Origin: Actinomycetes bacterium
Lineage (GTDB): Bacteria; Actinomycetota; Actinomycetes; S36-B12
Length of the DNA stretch: 64,000 bases
Assembly: GCA_024639145.1 (NCBI GenBank)
Contig: JAHEIZ010000001.1
Coordinates: forward strand, 1 to 64,000
Reading direction: 5' to 3'
In this document: piece by piece, positions 36,555 to 47,754 of the stretch
How positions within the stretch are numbered: the stretch's first letter is position 1
Layout: every line of letters starts with the position of its first letter
Notes under the pieces: generated by a model
The model's input: the letters and a program-made list of their open reading frames with translations, nothing else
Database searches by the model: none
What the model was told of the DNA's origin: nothing
Program-made: the position numbers and the translations under genes

Positions 36555-37694
36555 TCACGCTACGAGTTCTGCTAGCCGCGCCGCACCTGCGCGTCGTGCA
36601 GTGCGCCGTAGTCGTCGCACCGTGCGTGCTTTTCGCAGCGCATTCGTGAGGGCCTGCGCATCGAGGGAGAGATCCGAGATCGGGATCGATATCCCGAGCC
36701 GCAGAGCCGCATCGCGAATGAGTTGCTGCGCCTGGCGCCCCTGACCGCCTCCGGTGATCACGCATACGAGGGGCACCCCGTGCGCTGCGAGCTCGGGCAG
36801 ATCGGCGAGGAAGCGTGCCGCACCCAGCGGCTCAGCGCGGCACACCGCCACCACGACATCGGCGACTGCCAACGTGGCGGCAGACGCAGGTGACCCGATC
36901 TCCGCACCGATGTCGATGACAGCGAAGGCGAAGTCACTGCGCACTCGCTCCAGCACACGAGCGAGTGCCGCAGGTCGGAGCTCAGTCACTCGACGCGAAT
37001 GAATCAGACCCGTCAACGCGAAGTATGAGTTCGAAATCTTGTTCAGGCAGCTCTCGAGCGATCGACTCGTGAGGTTGCCTGTCTCCGCGTGCCGGCAGGC
37101 CAGGATGATTCCGCTGAGATCGTCGGTGAGCCCGAGCTGCAATGCCAGTGATGGCGCTGTCGTATCTGCGTCAATGACCAACGTGCGCGAGTGCTCGGCG
37201 AGACATTGGGAGAGAACCAATGCGGTCGTGGTGCGACCTGGTGCACCGGCAGGGCCCCAGACGGCAATCACCCGGCCTGCATCAGGAGTATCTCGGGAGG
37301 CGGTGGCCGTGCGCTCGAGATTCCAGACTCCGCGCAGGGGCTCCTCGCCCTGAATTGCCGCGGCAATGCCGGAGATGAGCTCACTCGGTGGATCACATGA
37401 CTCGATAACGGCATCGACGCCTAAGGCTTCGAGGCCAGCACGGTCATCAGGATGTACGGCAATGGCAATCACCTTCGAAGCAGAGTGATGGAGCCGATCG
37501 ATCACATCCGCGCTGAGGCGTGGTAGCTCAGCGGTGATGACGGCGGTGAGCCCGGGGGCGCCCAGGCAGGCGCCCAGGAGATCCGCGGCATCCACGCATC
37601 GCCGACGCACCTCGAGGCCGTGTGCCTCGGCTCCGGCGATGACCTGCGACTCGCAGCCGAGACCGGGAACCGCAAGCGCAATGGGCAGGCTCAT
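36555..37694 (-). CDS. CpaE/Ssd-like MinD-family ATPase
   Basis: A 379-residue two-domain protein. The first 115 residues resemble a degenerate receiver-like domain, and residues about 130-370 form a MinD/ParA fold. The P-loop reads WGPAGAPGRTTTA, with Arg in place of the usual second Lys, a form common in the actinobacterial septum-site/CpaE-like group. VIDADTTAPSLAL and FAVIDIGAEIG are the A' and Walker B regions. It starts within the stop of the SAF-domain gene (ATGA). CpaE proteins localise pilus secretion systems, but no tad/flp pilus gene is visible here. Confidence 0.8.
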   Translation of the reverse strand: MSLPIALAVPGLGCESQVIAGAEAHGLEVRRRCVDAADLLGACLGAPGLTAVITAELPRLSADVIDRLHHSASKVIAIAVHPDDRAGLEALGVDAVIESCDPPSELISGIAAAIQGEEPLRGVWNLERTATASRDTPDAGRVIAVWGPAGAPGRTTTALVLSQCLAEHSRTLVIDADTTAPSLALQLGLTDDLSGIILACRHAETGNLTSRSLESCLNKISNSYFALTGLIHSRRVTELRPAALARVLERVRSDFAFAVIDIGAEIGSPASAATLAVADVVVAVCRAEPLGAARFLADLPELAAHGVPLVCVITGGGQGRQAQQLIRDAALRLGISIPISDLSLDAQALTNALRKARTVRRLRRTARRAGAARLAELVA

Positions 37695-38305
37695 GCCTGA
37701 GCCTGGATCGGGACGGCAACCAGATCGACCGACCCTGCGCGGATTGCGGTGATGAGTGCGTCAGCTCGTGATTCGGGAATGCGCACGGCGACACCGATCT
37801 CGCCACCGACTCCCATGGAGTCGGCGCTGATCGCGGCCACGACGGCGGACTCCTCGATAAGACGCGAGACTCCCGGCACCGAGGGGTCGGTCGGCGTCGC
37901 CCAGATATCGACCCGATCACCGGGCAGTAGTCCGACCGGTGCGTGCAATGGCTCTACCGGCATCGTGATGATGCGCATCCCAGAGTCCTGGACGGCCCCG
38001 AGCGCAGCCGAGGGAAGTAACTCCCCCGCAGCCACAGGTCGCGTGAGGACTCCGACGGGTTCAGTATTCGCCGGCGCGTAGCGGGTGCCGACCTCACCGA
38101 GTGCGACGGGCACCGGCTCAAGGGCATCGGGTACCGAGCCGACAGACAGATCGTGCGTGGCACGCCAGACGATCACTCGCTCATCGGAATGCGCGAGCAT
38201 CCGTGAGCCGATGACCATCGAGACGATGATCAACACGACCCCTAGCCACAGGCGCCCATCGCGCCAGCGCACGCGCGTGAGAGTGCGCGCATTCCCCTGT
38301 TCCAT
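37691..38305 (-). CDS. SAF domain protein (CpaB/RcpC-like)
   Basis: A 204-residue protein with one transmembrane helix (about 20-38) and an SAF/CpaB-like domain outside the membrane. Typical elements are VIVWRATHDLSVGS, GVLTRPVAAGELL and LLPGDRVDIWATP. CpaB homologues stabilise pilus assembly secretins in diderms; in monoderm actinobacteria SAF proteins beside CpaE-like ATPases are seen but not understood. The ATG at 38305 (MEQGNARTLT) is chosen over an upstream extension to 38617. It is divergent from a small HTH gene. Confidence 0.78.
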   Translation of the reverse strand: MEQGNARTLTRVRWRDGRLWLGVVLIIVSMVIGSRMLAHSDERVIVWRATHDLSVGSVPDALEPVPVALGEVGTRYAPANTEPVGVLTRPVAAGELLPSAALGAVQDSGMRIITMPVEPLHAPVGLLPGDRVDIWATPTDPSVPGVSRLIEESAVVAAISADSMGVGGEIGVAVRIPESRADALITAIRAGSVDLVAVPIQAQA

Positions 38306-38422
38306 GACTGCCCTTTCCTCGGAAGTTCCCAGGATCTGCCCTGGCACCCGCGATGCGAAATGGTTATCCACAATCGAAGCCGAGCCCTGTCGACCGCGAA
38401 GGTCACACTCGACAATGGTCAG

Positions 38423-38653
38423 ATGCGATTCATGACCCTCGCCGATGTGGCCGAGACGCTGAACATCTCGGCCGCCCAGGCATATGCCCTGGTGCGCAAT
38501 GGCGATCTGCCCGCGATTAAGGTCGGCGGACGCGGGCAGTGGCGTATCGAGGCCCGTGAGTTGGAAGGCTTCATCGACCGGATGTACGCGCAGACCCGTG
38601 ACTTCGTCTCCGCTCATCCCTTCGGTCGCGACGACGCCTTCAGCGAGGCCTGA
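38423..38653 (+). CDS. Excisionase-family helix-turn-helix protein
   Basis: A 76-residue DNA-binding protein of the excisionase/BldC-like MerR-type winged helix family. MTLADVAETLNISAAQAYALV is the helix-turn-helix and GRGQWRIEARELEGFI is the wing. It is not accompanied by an integrase, so a chromosomal regulator is more likely than a phage excisionase. The ATG at 38423 is used; a second ATG three codons on is possible. It overlaps the convergent gene by 14 bases. Confidence 0.8.
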   Translation: MRFMTLADVAETLNISAAQAYALVRNGDLPAIKVGGRGQWRIEARELEGFIDRMYAQTRDFVSAHPFGRDDAFSEA

Positions 38654-39149
38654 CCGCGAACCTGACCCCCGTGAGCATCAGCGAGACCACGTTGCCATCG
38701 GGATGTCGCACATCGACGAAATCCGCGCCCACCGCCTCGATCACTCCGCTCAGGCACTCGCCATCGCACATCGTGAATTGCACGGCACTTTCCTGAGCCC
38801 ATTCGCGCAGCATTGCCGACCAGGTGACCGTCACTCTCCCAGCGACGTCACCCTCGAAGCGAAGGGCGTGCGGGAGCCCCGCAAGGCTCAGCACCGAGGC
38901 TCGGGAGATGACGTACGCGGCAACCTCGGAGTCCAGGACGAGAATCTCGGCCCCGACCTCACGCACCATGCCTTGCACGGTAATGCCGGGCAGGTGACAG
39001 TAGAGCCTGCGTCCGAGTGCGGCCCGGAGACGATCATCCACGCGCGAGCGCTGCATCTCCGCTTCAGCGATTGCCTGCGCGTCGAGTAGCACCTCCTCAT
39101 CGGTGATCGACTGGAGCCGGCTCGCCTCCTGGGCAACGACGAACCCCAT
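38640..39149 (-). CDS. Conserved hypothetical protein with two similar half-domains
   Basis: A 169-residue cytosolic protein starting at an ATG at 39149 (MGFVVAQEAS) after CGAGGTG. Residues 1-45 are helical and Glu/Arg-rich. Two segments then resemble each other: ITVQGMVREVGAEILVLDS (about 56-74) and LSGVIEAVGADFVDVRHP (about 134-151). Each is the strand-turn-strand pattern of small beta barrels such as Sm-like folds. I do not recognise a named family. The open frame extends further upstream, but without a plausible start or domain. The convergent HTH gene overlaps its 3' end. Confidence 0.65.
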   Translation of the reverse strand: MGFVVAQEASRLQSITDEEVLLDAQAIAEAEMQRSRVDDRLRAALGRRLYCHLPGITVQGMVREVGAEILVLDSEVAAYVISRASVLSLAGLPHALRFEGDVAGRVTVTWSAMLREWAQESAVQFTMCDGECLSGVIEAVGADFVDVRHPDGNVVSLMLTGVRFAVRPR

Positions 39150-39401
39150 CACCTCGCATGGATCACTCGCCACTGCGCGCCTTCCCTCGAACTCCCACGC
39201 ACACCCATGAATTCCATGAGTGTGATCAGTGCATGTCACAAGTTTCGAGCCGATATTCGCGTGAGCAAAGGCGTTGTCCACAAGCAGGAAGCGTCCCATT
39301 GCACAGGCACGCAAGCATCGACTACACAAGGCAAACACAGGCAAACACCACCAACTCGATCCGCGACCCCCGACGCGGTCGTCCTCCGAAGGAGAACGTC
39401 C

Positions 39402-39914
39402 GTGAGCACGATGACCGCTGCAGTACCCGTCCCTCCCCGCGCCCGGCACCTCTCCGTGGTGCGCAACGAGCAGCTCTCCCTCCCGTTGACCTGGGAGGTC
39501 AGCCCAGGCGTACCCGCCGTTCCCGGGATCCCCCGCCATCTGCGGGTCGTCGGAGACCCTGGCACCTACGACACCGGGGGGCTTGAACACCTCGAAGTCG
39601 CCTGGGTCGCGCGCATGGCACGAGCCATTGGCGAAGTGGCAGCCGGAGTACGACCGGCCACGCAGCTCAGTCGCTGGGTCGAGCGTCGTCAGCTCGAGCG
39701 GCTCGCTGATCGCGGCGCCGCGATGCGCCGTCACCCGAGTGCAAAGAGCGAGCATCAATGGCGCACGGTGCGATCAGTGCGCCTATGCCCCGTGGCTGAC
39801 GGCATCGTCGAAACCTCAGCCGTGCTCGTGGGCGACAGCCGGTCCCGAGCGATCGCTCTTCGCTTCGAGGCCGTCACCGGGCGTTGGCTCGTCACGGCAG
39901 CCACGTTGGTCTAG
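39402..39914 (+). CDS. Rv3235 family protein
   Basis: A 170-residue protein of the Rv3235/DUF6459 family that lies near secA in many actinobacteria. The GTG at 39402 follows AAGGAGAAC, a strong ribosome binding site. A Pro-rich N-terminus is followed by a helical segment with EHLEVAWVARMARAIGEV and a beta-rich C-terminal half ending GRWLVTAATLV, reminiscent of SRPBCC-like protein-binding folds. Function unknown. It is convergent with secA. Confidence 0.82.
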   Translation: MSTMTAAVPVPPRARHLSVVRNEQLSLPLTWEVSPGVPAVPGIPRHLRVVGDPGTYDTGGLEHLEVAWVARMARAIGEVAAGVRPATQLSRWVERRQLERLADRGAAMRRHPSAKSEHQWRTVRSVRLCPVADGIVETSAVLVGDSRSRAIALRFEAVTGRWLVTAATLV

Positions 39915-39934
39915 GGCTACCTGCGCAGACATGA

Positions 39935-39970
39935 CAATGGCGGACACCTCGCACGAGGTGTCCGCCATTG
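39935..39970. terminator. Bidirectional terminator between the Rv3235-like gene and secA
   Basis: A perfect 17-bp stem (39935-39951 with 39954-39970) lies in the 68-base gap between two convergent genes. The tip will open to a small loop around CGCACG. Confidence 0.88.
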
Positions 39971-39982
39971 CCTTGCTCAGAT

Positions 39983-42715
<2,733 letters not shown>

Positions 42716-42824
42716 GGTGTTGAGCCCTTTCAGGTGGCGTACCCGGCGAAGTGACGAACGACACGTGCGGGCCGGGCCTCACTCGGCCCTGCCCCATCGT
42801 AGTTGGTCATGCCAGACTGCCCAC

Positions 42825-43613
42825 GTGCCGCCTGAGACCCCGCCGATCCTCAGCGACGGGCGCCTGACCCTGCGCCCACCGGCCTCCTCAGATGCCTTCG
42901 ACATCCTCGAGGGCTGCCAGGACCCCGAGATCATCCGCTGGACCACCGTGCCCAGCCCGTATGACATCTCCGACGCCCGCACCTTCCTCAATGACCGCCT
43001 CACCCCGACCCAGTGGTGGCGTAACCCCACCTGGGTGATCACCGAGTCCGACAACCGCTGGATCGGCACCGTCGACCTGCGTCCGGATGGGCAGGGGGCG
43101 GCCGAGATCGGCTACATGATCGCTCCGGCTCACCGCGGAAGCGGGGTGGGCACCGCCGCTATCCGGCTGGTCTGCACGTGGGCGCTGCAGCAGTGGGGGC
43201 TCCAGGTCATCACCTGGCAGGCGGTCACCGGGAACATCGCCTCTCGGGCGCTCGCCAGGCGGGTGGGATTCCGCATTCACGCCGAGCCCCTGCGCCTGGG
43301 CCTCGCGCATCGAGGCACTCGGGTGGACAGCTGGTACGGCGAGCTCCTGGCCGTCGACCTCACTCCCCCTGTCTCGACTTCCTCGACGGGGCGGCCGAAG
43401 TCACCGGCGGTGGCCCTGACTCGTCGCGAGCAGCAGGTGCTCGATCTCATTGCCGAAGGCGAGCCGAATCGCGCAATCGCGAGCTCCCTGGGCATCAGCG
43501 AGAACACCGTGAAGAATCACGTGCGCGCACTGCTGGAGAAACTCCATGCGCGCTCACGCACCGATGCCGTGGTGCGCGGCGTCAGCCTCGGGCTCACGTC
43601 GCTGCCGCACTGA
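42825..43613 (+). CDS. GNAT N-acetyltransferase fused to a LuxR-type helix-turn-helix
   Basis: A 262-residue fusion. Residues about 8-170 form a RimJ/RimL-like GNAT domain: SDGRLTLRPP opens it, and IGYMIAPAHRGSGVGTAA holds the acetyl-CoA-binding R/Q-x-x-G-x-G/A segment. A Ser/Pro linker (about 180-195) joins a LuxR C-terminal HTH (about 198-260: LTRREQQVLDLIAEGEPNRAIA, then SENTVKNHVRALLEKL). There is no receiver domain. It could couple acetyl-CoA or acetylation to transcription. It occupies the place between secA and comF where hpf lies in other actinobacteria. GTG start at 42825. Confidence 0.87.
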   Translation: MPPETPPILSDGRLTLRPPASSDAFDILEGCQDPEIIRWTTVPSPYDISDARTFLNDRLTPTQWWRNPTWVITESDNRWIGTVDLRPDGQGAAEIGYMIAPAHRGSGVGTAAIRLVCTWALQQWGLQVITWQAVTGNIASRALARRVGFRIHAEPLRLGLAHRGTRVDSWYGELLAVDLTPPVSTSSTGRPKSPAVALTRREQQVLDLIAEGEPNRAIASSLGISENTVKNHVRALLEKLHARSRTDAVVRGVSLGLTSLPH

Positions 43614-43690
43614 CATCCACAGCCGCCCGCACCATCCACCGCCCTCGAACGCTCTGAGCCAGGTGGTGGGGCAGGTGACACTCTCACCGA

Positions 43691-44362
43691 ATGCTCGACT
43701 GGCGCGCACTGGGCTCTGACCTCGCTGATCTCGTCCTCGCGCGTGCGTGCGCCGGGTGCGAGGCGCCGGGCGGAGTTCTGTGCTCGTCGTGCTGGGAGCA
43801 CCTCACACGGGGAGTTCTCGAGAGGGAGCTGCCTGATGGCACCGTGGCGCGCGCCGGCACCGACTACCTCGGTGTGGGCAAGAGCGTGATCATCGCGCAC
43901 AAGGAGCACGGCTGGCACGCGCTGACTCCTCTGCTCGGTGCGATTCTCGCCCGTGCTGTCACGTGCGTCACCGACACTCCCGTGACCCTCGTCCCGATTC
44001 CCCCGCACGCTCACTCACTGGCTCGACGCGGAACCGATCCGCTTGCCGACATCGCGAAAGCGGCGACGCGATCACTTCGGGCCGTCGGGCACTCGGCCTC
44101 GTGCTCCGCGCTTCTGGTGCGCACGCGCGACTCCGGCGCCTCGAAGCTCCTGGGGCGCGAGGAACGACGGCTCGCGGTGGAGTCCTCCTTCGCCGTCGCG
44201 TCCACTCGTGCAGTGCGACTGGGCAGCATCGTGATCGTGGACGATGTCATCACCACCGGCATCACCATCACGGAGGCCCTCCGAGCACTCGAGTCCGGCG
44301 GTATCAACGTGCACGGCATAGCCGCGGTGGCGAGCACGCCGATGCGTGGCCGGTCGCGTTAG
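43691..44362 (+). CDS. comF: ComF family phosphoribosyltransferase-like protein
   Basis: A 223-residue ComF-type protein. An N-terminal CAGC...CSSC Cys quartet (about 20-35) forms a zinc site, and the C-terminal phosphoribosyltransferase fold has IVDDVITTGITI (about 179-190), the PRPP-binding loop. ComF homologues help imported single-stranded DNA in competent bacteria; in actinobacteria the role is not settled. It is convergent with lpqB, overlapping by four bases, and is inverted relative to its orientation in M. tuberculosis. Confidence 0.88.
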   Translation: MLDWRALGSDLADLVLARACAGCEAPGGVLCSSCWEHLTRGVLERELPDGTVARAGTDYLGVGKSVIIAHKEHGWHALTPLLGAILARAVTCVTDTPVTLVPIPPHAHSLARRGTDPLADIAKAATRSLRAVGHSASCSALLVRTRDSGASKLLGREERRLAVESSFAVASTRAVRLGSIVIVDDVITTGITITEALRALESGGINVHGIAAVASTPMRGRSR

Positions 44363-46080
44363 TTGGGGTACGTGGGCGCGACTCCGCTGGTGCGATTGAG
44401 CCACGCCCCGCCCAGCGCTTCGTAGATCTTGCCCTCGGATGTTCCCATCAGACTCGGCTGCCCCGGCGCGGCAGCGATGCTCGTTGCTCCCGCGACTGCG
44501 CCCTGATCATCGACTGAGCCGTCGGAGAGGCTCACCGAGAAGGCCTGCAGTTCGGCGCCTCCGGCGCTTCCGAGCACGAGAAGTGCATCCGAATCGGCCC
44601 AGGCGACGTCAACGACCTCCGTGAGTAGCTTCTCCACCCCGATCGGCTCGGAAACCGTGAGGTCAGTTGTCGCCGCAGGGCCACTGCTGGTGATCCGAGC
44701 GAGAAGAAGGCGGGTGCGTGCTCCGGTTCGCACGATCAGTGCCGCACGCGTGCCATCACGTGAAGGCACCGCGGCGAGGATGAACGAGCGCTTGGGCAGG
44801 CCCTGCACCGTGATCGGCGCGACAACTCCGCGCTCGTCGACCGCAGTGAGGCCCTTGCCCGCAACGACAATCCACAGTGAGCCGTTCGGACCAAAGGCCG
44901 GCGCACTGGGCGCCCCGCTCAGGGTTATCCGGGCTCGGGGGGCGCGTGCGGTCATCGGAACGCGGATCAGATTTCCCTTGTTGTCGATTCCGGCGAGCAC
45001 GGTGTTATCCCCCGAGATCGCGATATCGACGAAATCCGTGATGCCAGCGGGGCCGGGCACCGGCACGGTTCCCTCGTCGGTCAGCGCCACGACTCCGGCG
45101 GTCTGCGCGACATAACCGGTGACACCGACAGGCATGGCATTCGGATTCACCTCAGGCCATGAACCGCGAAGCTGCGGCGAGGAGACCCCGGGAACGAGGA
45201 AGGGCTCTCCTGCCGCGGTGATGCCCACCGACTCCACGTCGGAGAGTTGCGCCAATGTCCACACGAGCTGCTCGGAGAGCGCGACTCGTGCCTCCTCGCT
45301 CGCCAGCCGCGCACTTCGGTTGAGATCGACCTGCGCAACGCCGTTAACAACCGGCACTGACTCGAGATTCAGGCGGACGCCATCGGGGAAGCCGGTGCGC
45401 ACCGCCGGCTGCAGCCATTCACTCGGGCCCGCCAACAGATACCTCGTGAGGGTCGTGGCCTGGGCTGGGCCGTACACGGGGATGAGCCGCGGATCAGGCA
45501 CCAACTGGGTGAACGAGGGATTGAAGAAATAAACCGCGAGTGAGCGGAAGGTGCGCTCGACATCGGGCTGCGAGAGCACCAGCCCGGAGGGCAGGCCACT
45601 GATGCGCCATTCGCCATCGACTCGCGTCACGTCGTATCCGGCGAGAAGGCTCGAGCCTGCCTCGCTCACTCGATAGGTGCCATTGGCGCCGATAGTCGCT
45701 GCCTGCGATGCGGAGAAGTTGACCCGGCGACCGGCCTCGGCAAGGGTTCCACTGCCCTCGAATACGCGCACCACTGTCGAGGGATCCCAGGCGTCACTCG
45801 CCTGCGTGGTCAGGTACTGGCGCGCGACGAAGTGATCACCCTCGAATGAGGCTGATGCGTCGAGGAATCCCTGGATCAGCTGAGTCGGCGTCATGCCTGC
45901 GGTCGGGGGGCGCGCGATCACGCGAATGAACTGATCGCTTGTTCCCCCCGTGACCTTCTCGCCCTGCTCAATCGGCCCGGATGTCGGCACCTGGGCAGTG
46001 AGAGTCGTCGACAGGTTGCCGCAGCCGACAAGGAGAAGTGCGCAAGCGGCCGCGAGCGTGGCGGTCAGGTGTCGTCTCAT
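44359..46080 (-). CDS. lpqB: Lipoprotein LpqB
   Basis: A 573-residue lipoprotein that acts with the MtrAB two-component system. A signal peptide ends in the lipobox LLVGC (Cys20). A GerMN-type domain occupies about 50-300 and the remainder is a beta-propeller-like region with repeated short Gly/Ser strands. In mycobacteria LpqB binds the MtrB sensor domain and tunes MtrA phosphorylation. The ATG at 46080 overlaps the mtrB stop by four bases. Confidence 0.94.
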   Translation of the reverse strand: MRRHLTATLAAACALLLVGCGNLSTTLTAQVPTSGPIEQGEKVTGGTSDQFIRVIARPPTAGMTPTQLIQGFLDASASFEGDHFVARQYLTTQASDAWDPSTVVRVFEGSGTLAEAGRRVNFSASQAATIGANGTYRVSEAGSSLLAGYDVTRVDGEWRISGLPSGLVLSQPDVERTFRSLAVYFFNPSFTQLVPDPRLIPVYGPAQATTLTRYLLAGPSEWLQPAVRTGFPDGVRLNLESVPVVNGVAQVDLNRSARLASEEARVALSEQLVWTLAQLSDVESVGITAAGEPFLVPGVSSPQLRGSWPEVNPNAMPVGVTGYVAQTAGVVALTDEGTVPVPGPAGITDFVDIAISGDNTVLAGIDNKGNLIRVPMTARAPRARITLSGAPSAPAFGPNGSLWIVVAGKGLTAVDERGVVAPITVQGLPKRSFILAAVPSRDGTRAALIVRTGARTRLLLARITSSGPAATTDLTVSEPIGVEKLLTEVVDVAWADSDALLVLGSAGGAELQAFSVSLSDGSVDDQGAVAGATSIAAAPGQPSLMGTSEGKIYEALGGAWLNRTSGVAPTYPN

Positions 46081-47747
46081 GACTTCCTCGCACTGTCGAT
46101 GATGTAACCGCGATCCGACCGTTCCTCGACGCGACCCACGAGCCTGGTCTTGCTCGAGTTCTCGCTCGGGGTGACATCAGCTTCCTCGGGGTCAAGCGGG
46201 AGCGGCGACTCGATGATCGACACACGGCCCGAACGCGGCAAGGTGAGTCGGAAGCAAGCACCCTGGCCGGGCTGCCCCCACGCCTCCAGCCAACCGCGAT
46301 GCAGCCGCGCATCCTCGAAGGCAATGGAGAGTCCCAGCCCCGTACCGCCGGTGGTGCGGGCGCGGGCCGGATCGGCACGCCAGAAGCGATTGAAGACAAG
46401 TGCCGCCTCGCCTGGGCGAAGGCCGACACCGTAGTCACGCACGGTGACCGCCACCGCAGTCTCATTGACGTCGATGACGACATCGACGCCCTTGCGATCG
46501 CTGTGCTCGATCGCGTTGTCGAGCAGATTGCGCAGGATGCGTTCGATTCGCCGGGCGTCTGCCTCGATGCGGTAGTCATGCGTGCCACCGAACATGCGCA
46601 CGGCAGTGCCGCACTTGTCGGCCAGCGGGATGGACGCCTCCACCACACGTCGCACTATTCCTCGGAAGTCGACGGAATCGAGCTCGAGGACTGCGGCTCC
46701 GGCATCGAATCGAGAGATCTCCAGGAGATCGCCGAGAAGTACCTCGAATCGATCGATCTGAGTCTGCAGTAGTTCCGCTGCTCGCGCAGTCGGGGCATCG
46801 AATGAGCTGCGCTCTTCGAACATCAGGTCGGCGGCCATGCGAATCGTGGTCAATGGCGTGCGCAGCTCGTGCGAGACATCGGAGACGAATCGCTGCTGGA
46901 CTCGCGAGAGGTTCTCGAGCTGACCGATCTGCTCGCCGATGCTCGCGGCCATCTCGTTGAACGACGCGGCAAGCTGCGCGAGATCATCGGCGCCCGTGAC
47001 CTCAATGCGCTCATCGAAGTTTCCTTCGGAGAACCGTCGCGCCGTAGCAGCGGCGGCACGCACCGGATTCACGACTTGTCGAGTCACGAACCAAGCGACG
47101 AAGACCAGCAGGCCGATGAGCAGCAGGCCAGTGCCGAGAACTGCGCTCTTGACCAGGTCGAGAGTCTGCTGCTCCTGGGCAAGCGGGAAGAGGTAGTACA
47201 GCTCGTAGGGCCCGACACCGGGGATCGTGATCGGCGCACCGACCACGAGTCCGGGCTCCGAGCGGCCATCGAGATAGCTGATCGACGTGTAGGTCCACGA
47301 CTCTCGCTGAGTCTCAGTGATCGCATTACGCAGCTCGAGCGGCACCGAAGCAACTGAGACAAGATTCGTACCGCGCTCGGGTGCACTCACGCCGGGATTC
47401 GAGGAGAGAAGAAGGACTTCGTAGTTGCCCGGTGCTCCCGCACGCGAGGCGAGGGCCGTGACAACCGTGTCGACCAGACGAGAGGGCGCAGGAGCTGCAG
47501 CGCCCGTGGAGGCCGCGTCGAGAAGACGCTGCGCATCCGCCAGGCCAGCGGTTGCCTCGGCGACCGAGAGCTGCTCCTTGGAATTGAGGAGCCCGGTGGT
47601 CACGCGCGAGAGAAGCGAGAATCCCAGTACGCCCATGGCGACGACCGACAGGACAAGCGTGGTGGTCGTGATGCGAACGAGAAGGGAGCCTGTCCAGACC
47701 TGGCGAATCCAGCGGGGCCCCGCCAGGAGCAGGTCGGAGAAGCGCAT
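46077..47747 (-). CDS. mtrB: Sensor histidine kinase MtrB
   Basis: A 556-residue membrane sensor kinase. Two transmembrane helices (about 25-45 and 185-210) flank an extracytoplasmic sensor domain, followed by HAMP (about 215-275), the dimerisation helix with phosphoacceptor His in SHELRTPLTTI (about 290) and a HATPase domain with NLLDNAIEHS, DYGVGL and GGTGLGLS. It phosphorylates MtrA to control cell-wall hydrolases and division genes. The gene starts seven bases after mtrA. Confidence 0.96.
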   Translation of the reverse strand: MRFSDLLLAGPRWIRQVWTGSLLVRITTTTLVLSVVAMGVLGFSLLSRVTTGLLNSKEQLSVAEATAGLADAQRLLDAASTGAAAPAPSRLVDTVVTALASRAGAPGNYEVLLLSSNPGVSAPERGTNLVSVASVPLELRNAITETQRESWTYTSISYLDGRSEPGLVVGAPITIPGVGPYELYYLFPLAQEQQTLDLVKSAVLGTGLLLIGLLVFVAWFVTRQVVNPVRAAAATARRFSEGNFDERIEVTGADDLAQLAASFNEMAASIGEQIGQLENLSRVQQRFVSDVSHELRTPLTTIRMAADLMFEERSSFDAPTARAAELLQTQIDRFEVLLGDLLEISRFDAGAAVLELDSVDFRGIVRRVVEASIPLADKCGTAVRMFGGTHDYRIEADARRIERILRNLLDNAIEHSDRKGVDVVIDVNETAVAVTVRDYGVGLRPGEAALVFNRFWRADPARARTTGGTGLGLSIAFEDARLHRGWLEAWGQPGQGACFRLTLPRSGRVSIIESPLPLDPEEADVTPSENSSKTRLVGRVEERSDRGYIIDSARKS

Positions 47748-47754
47748 GGGCCGG

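Noticed and set aside
38423-38653. Excisionase of a mobile element
   Set aside because: No integrase, phage genes or flanking repeats are nearby. The protein family includes many chromosomal regulators.
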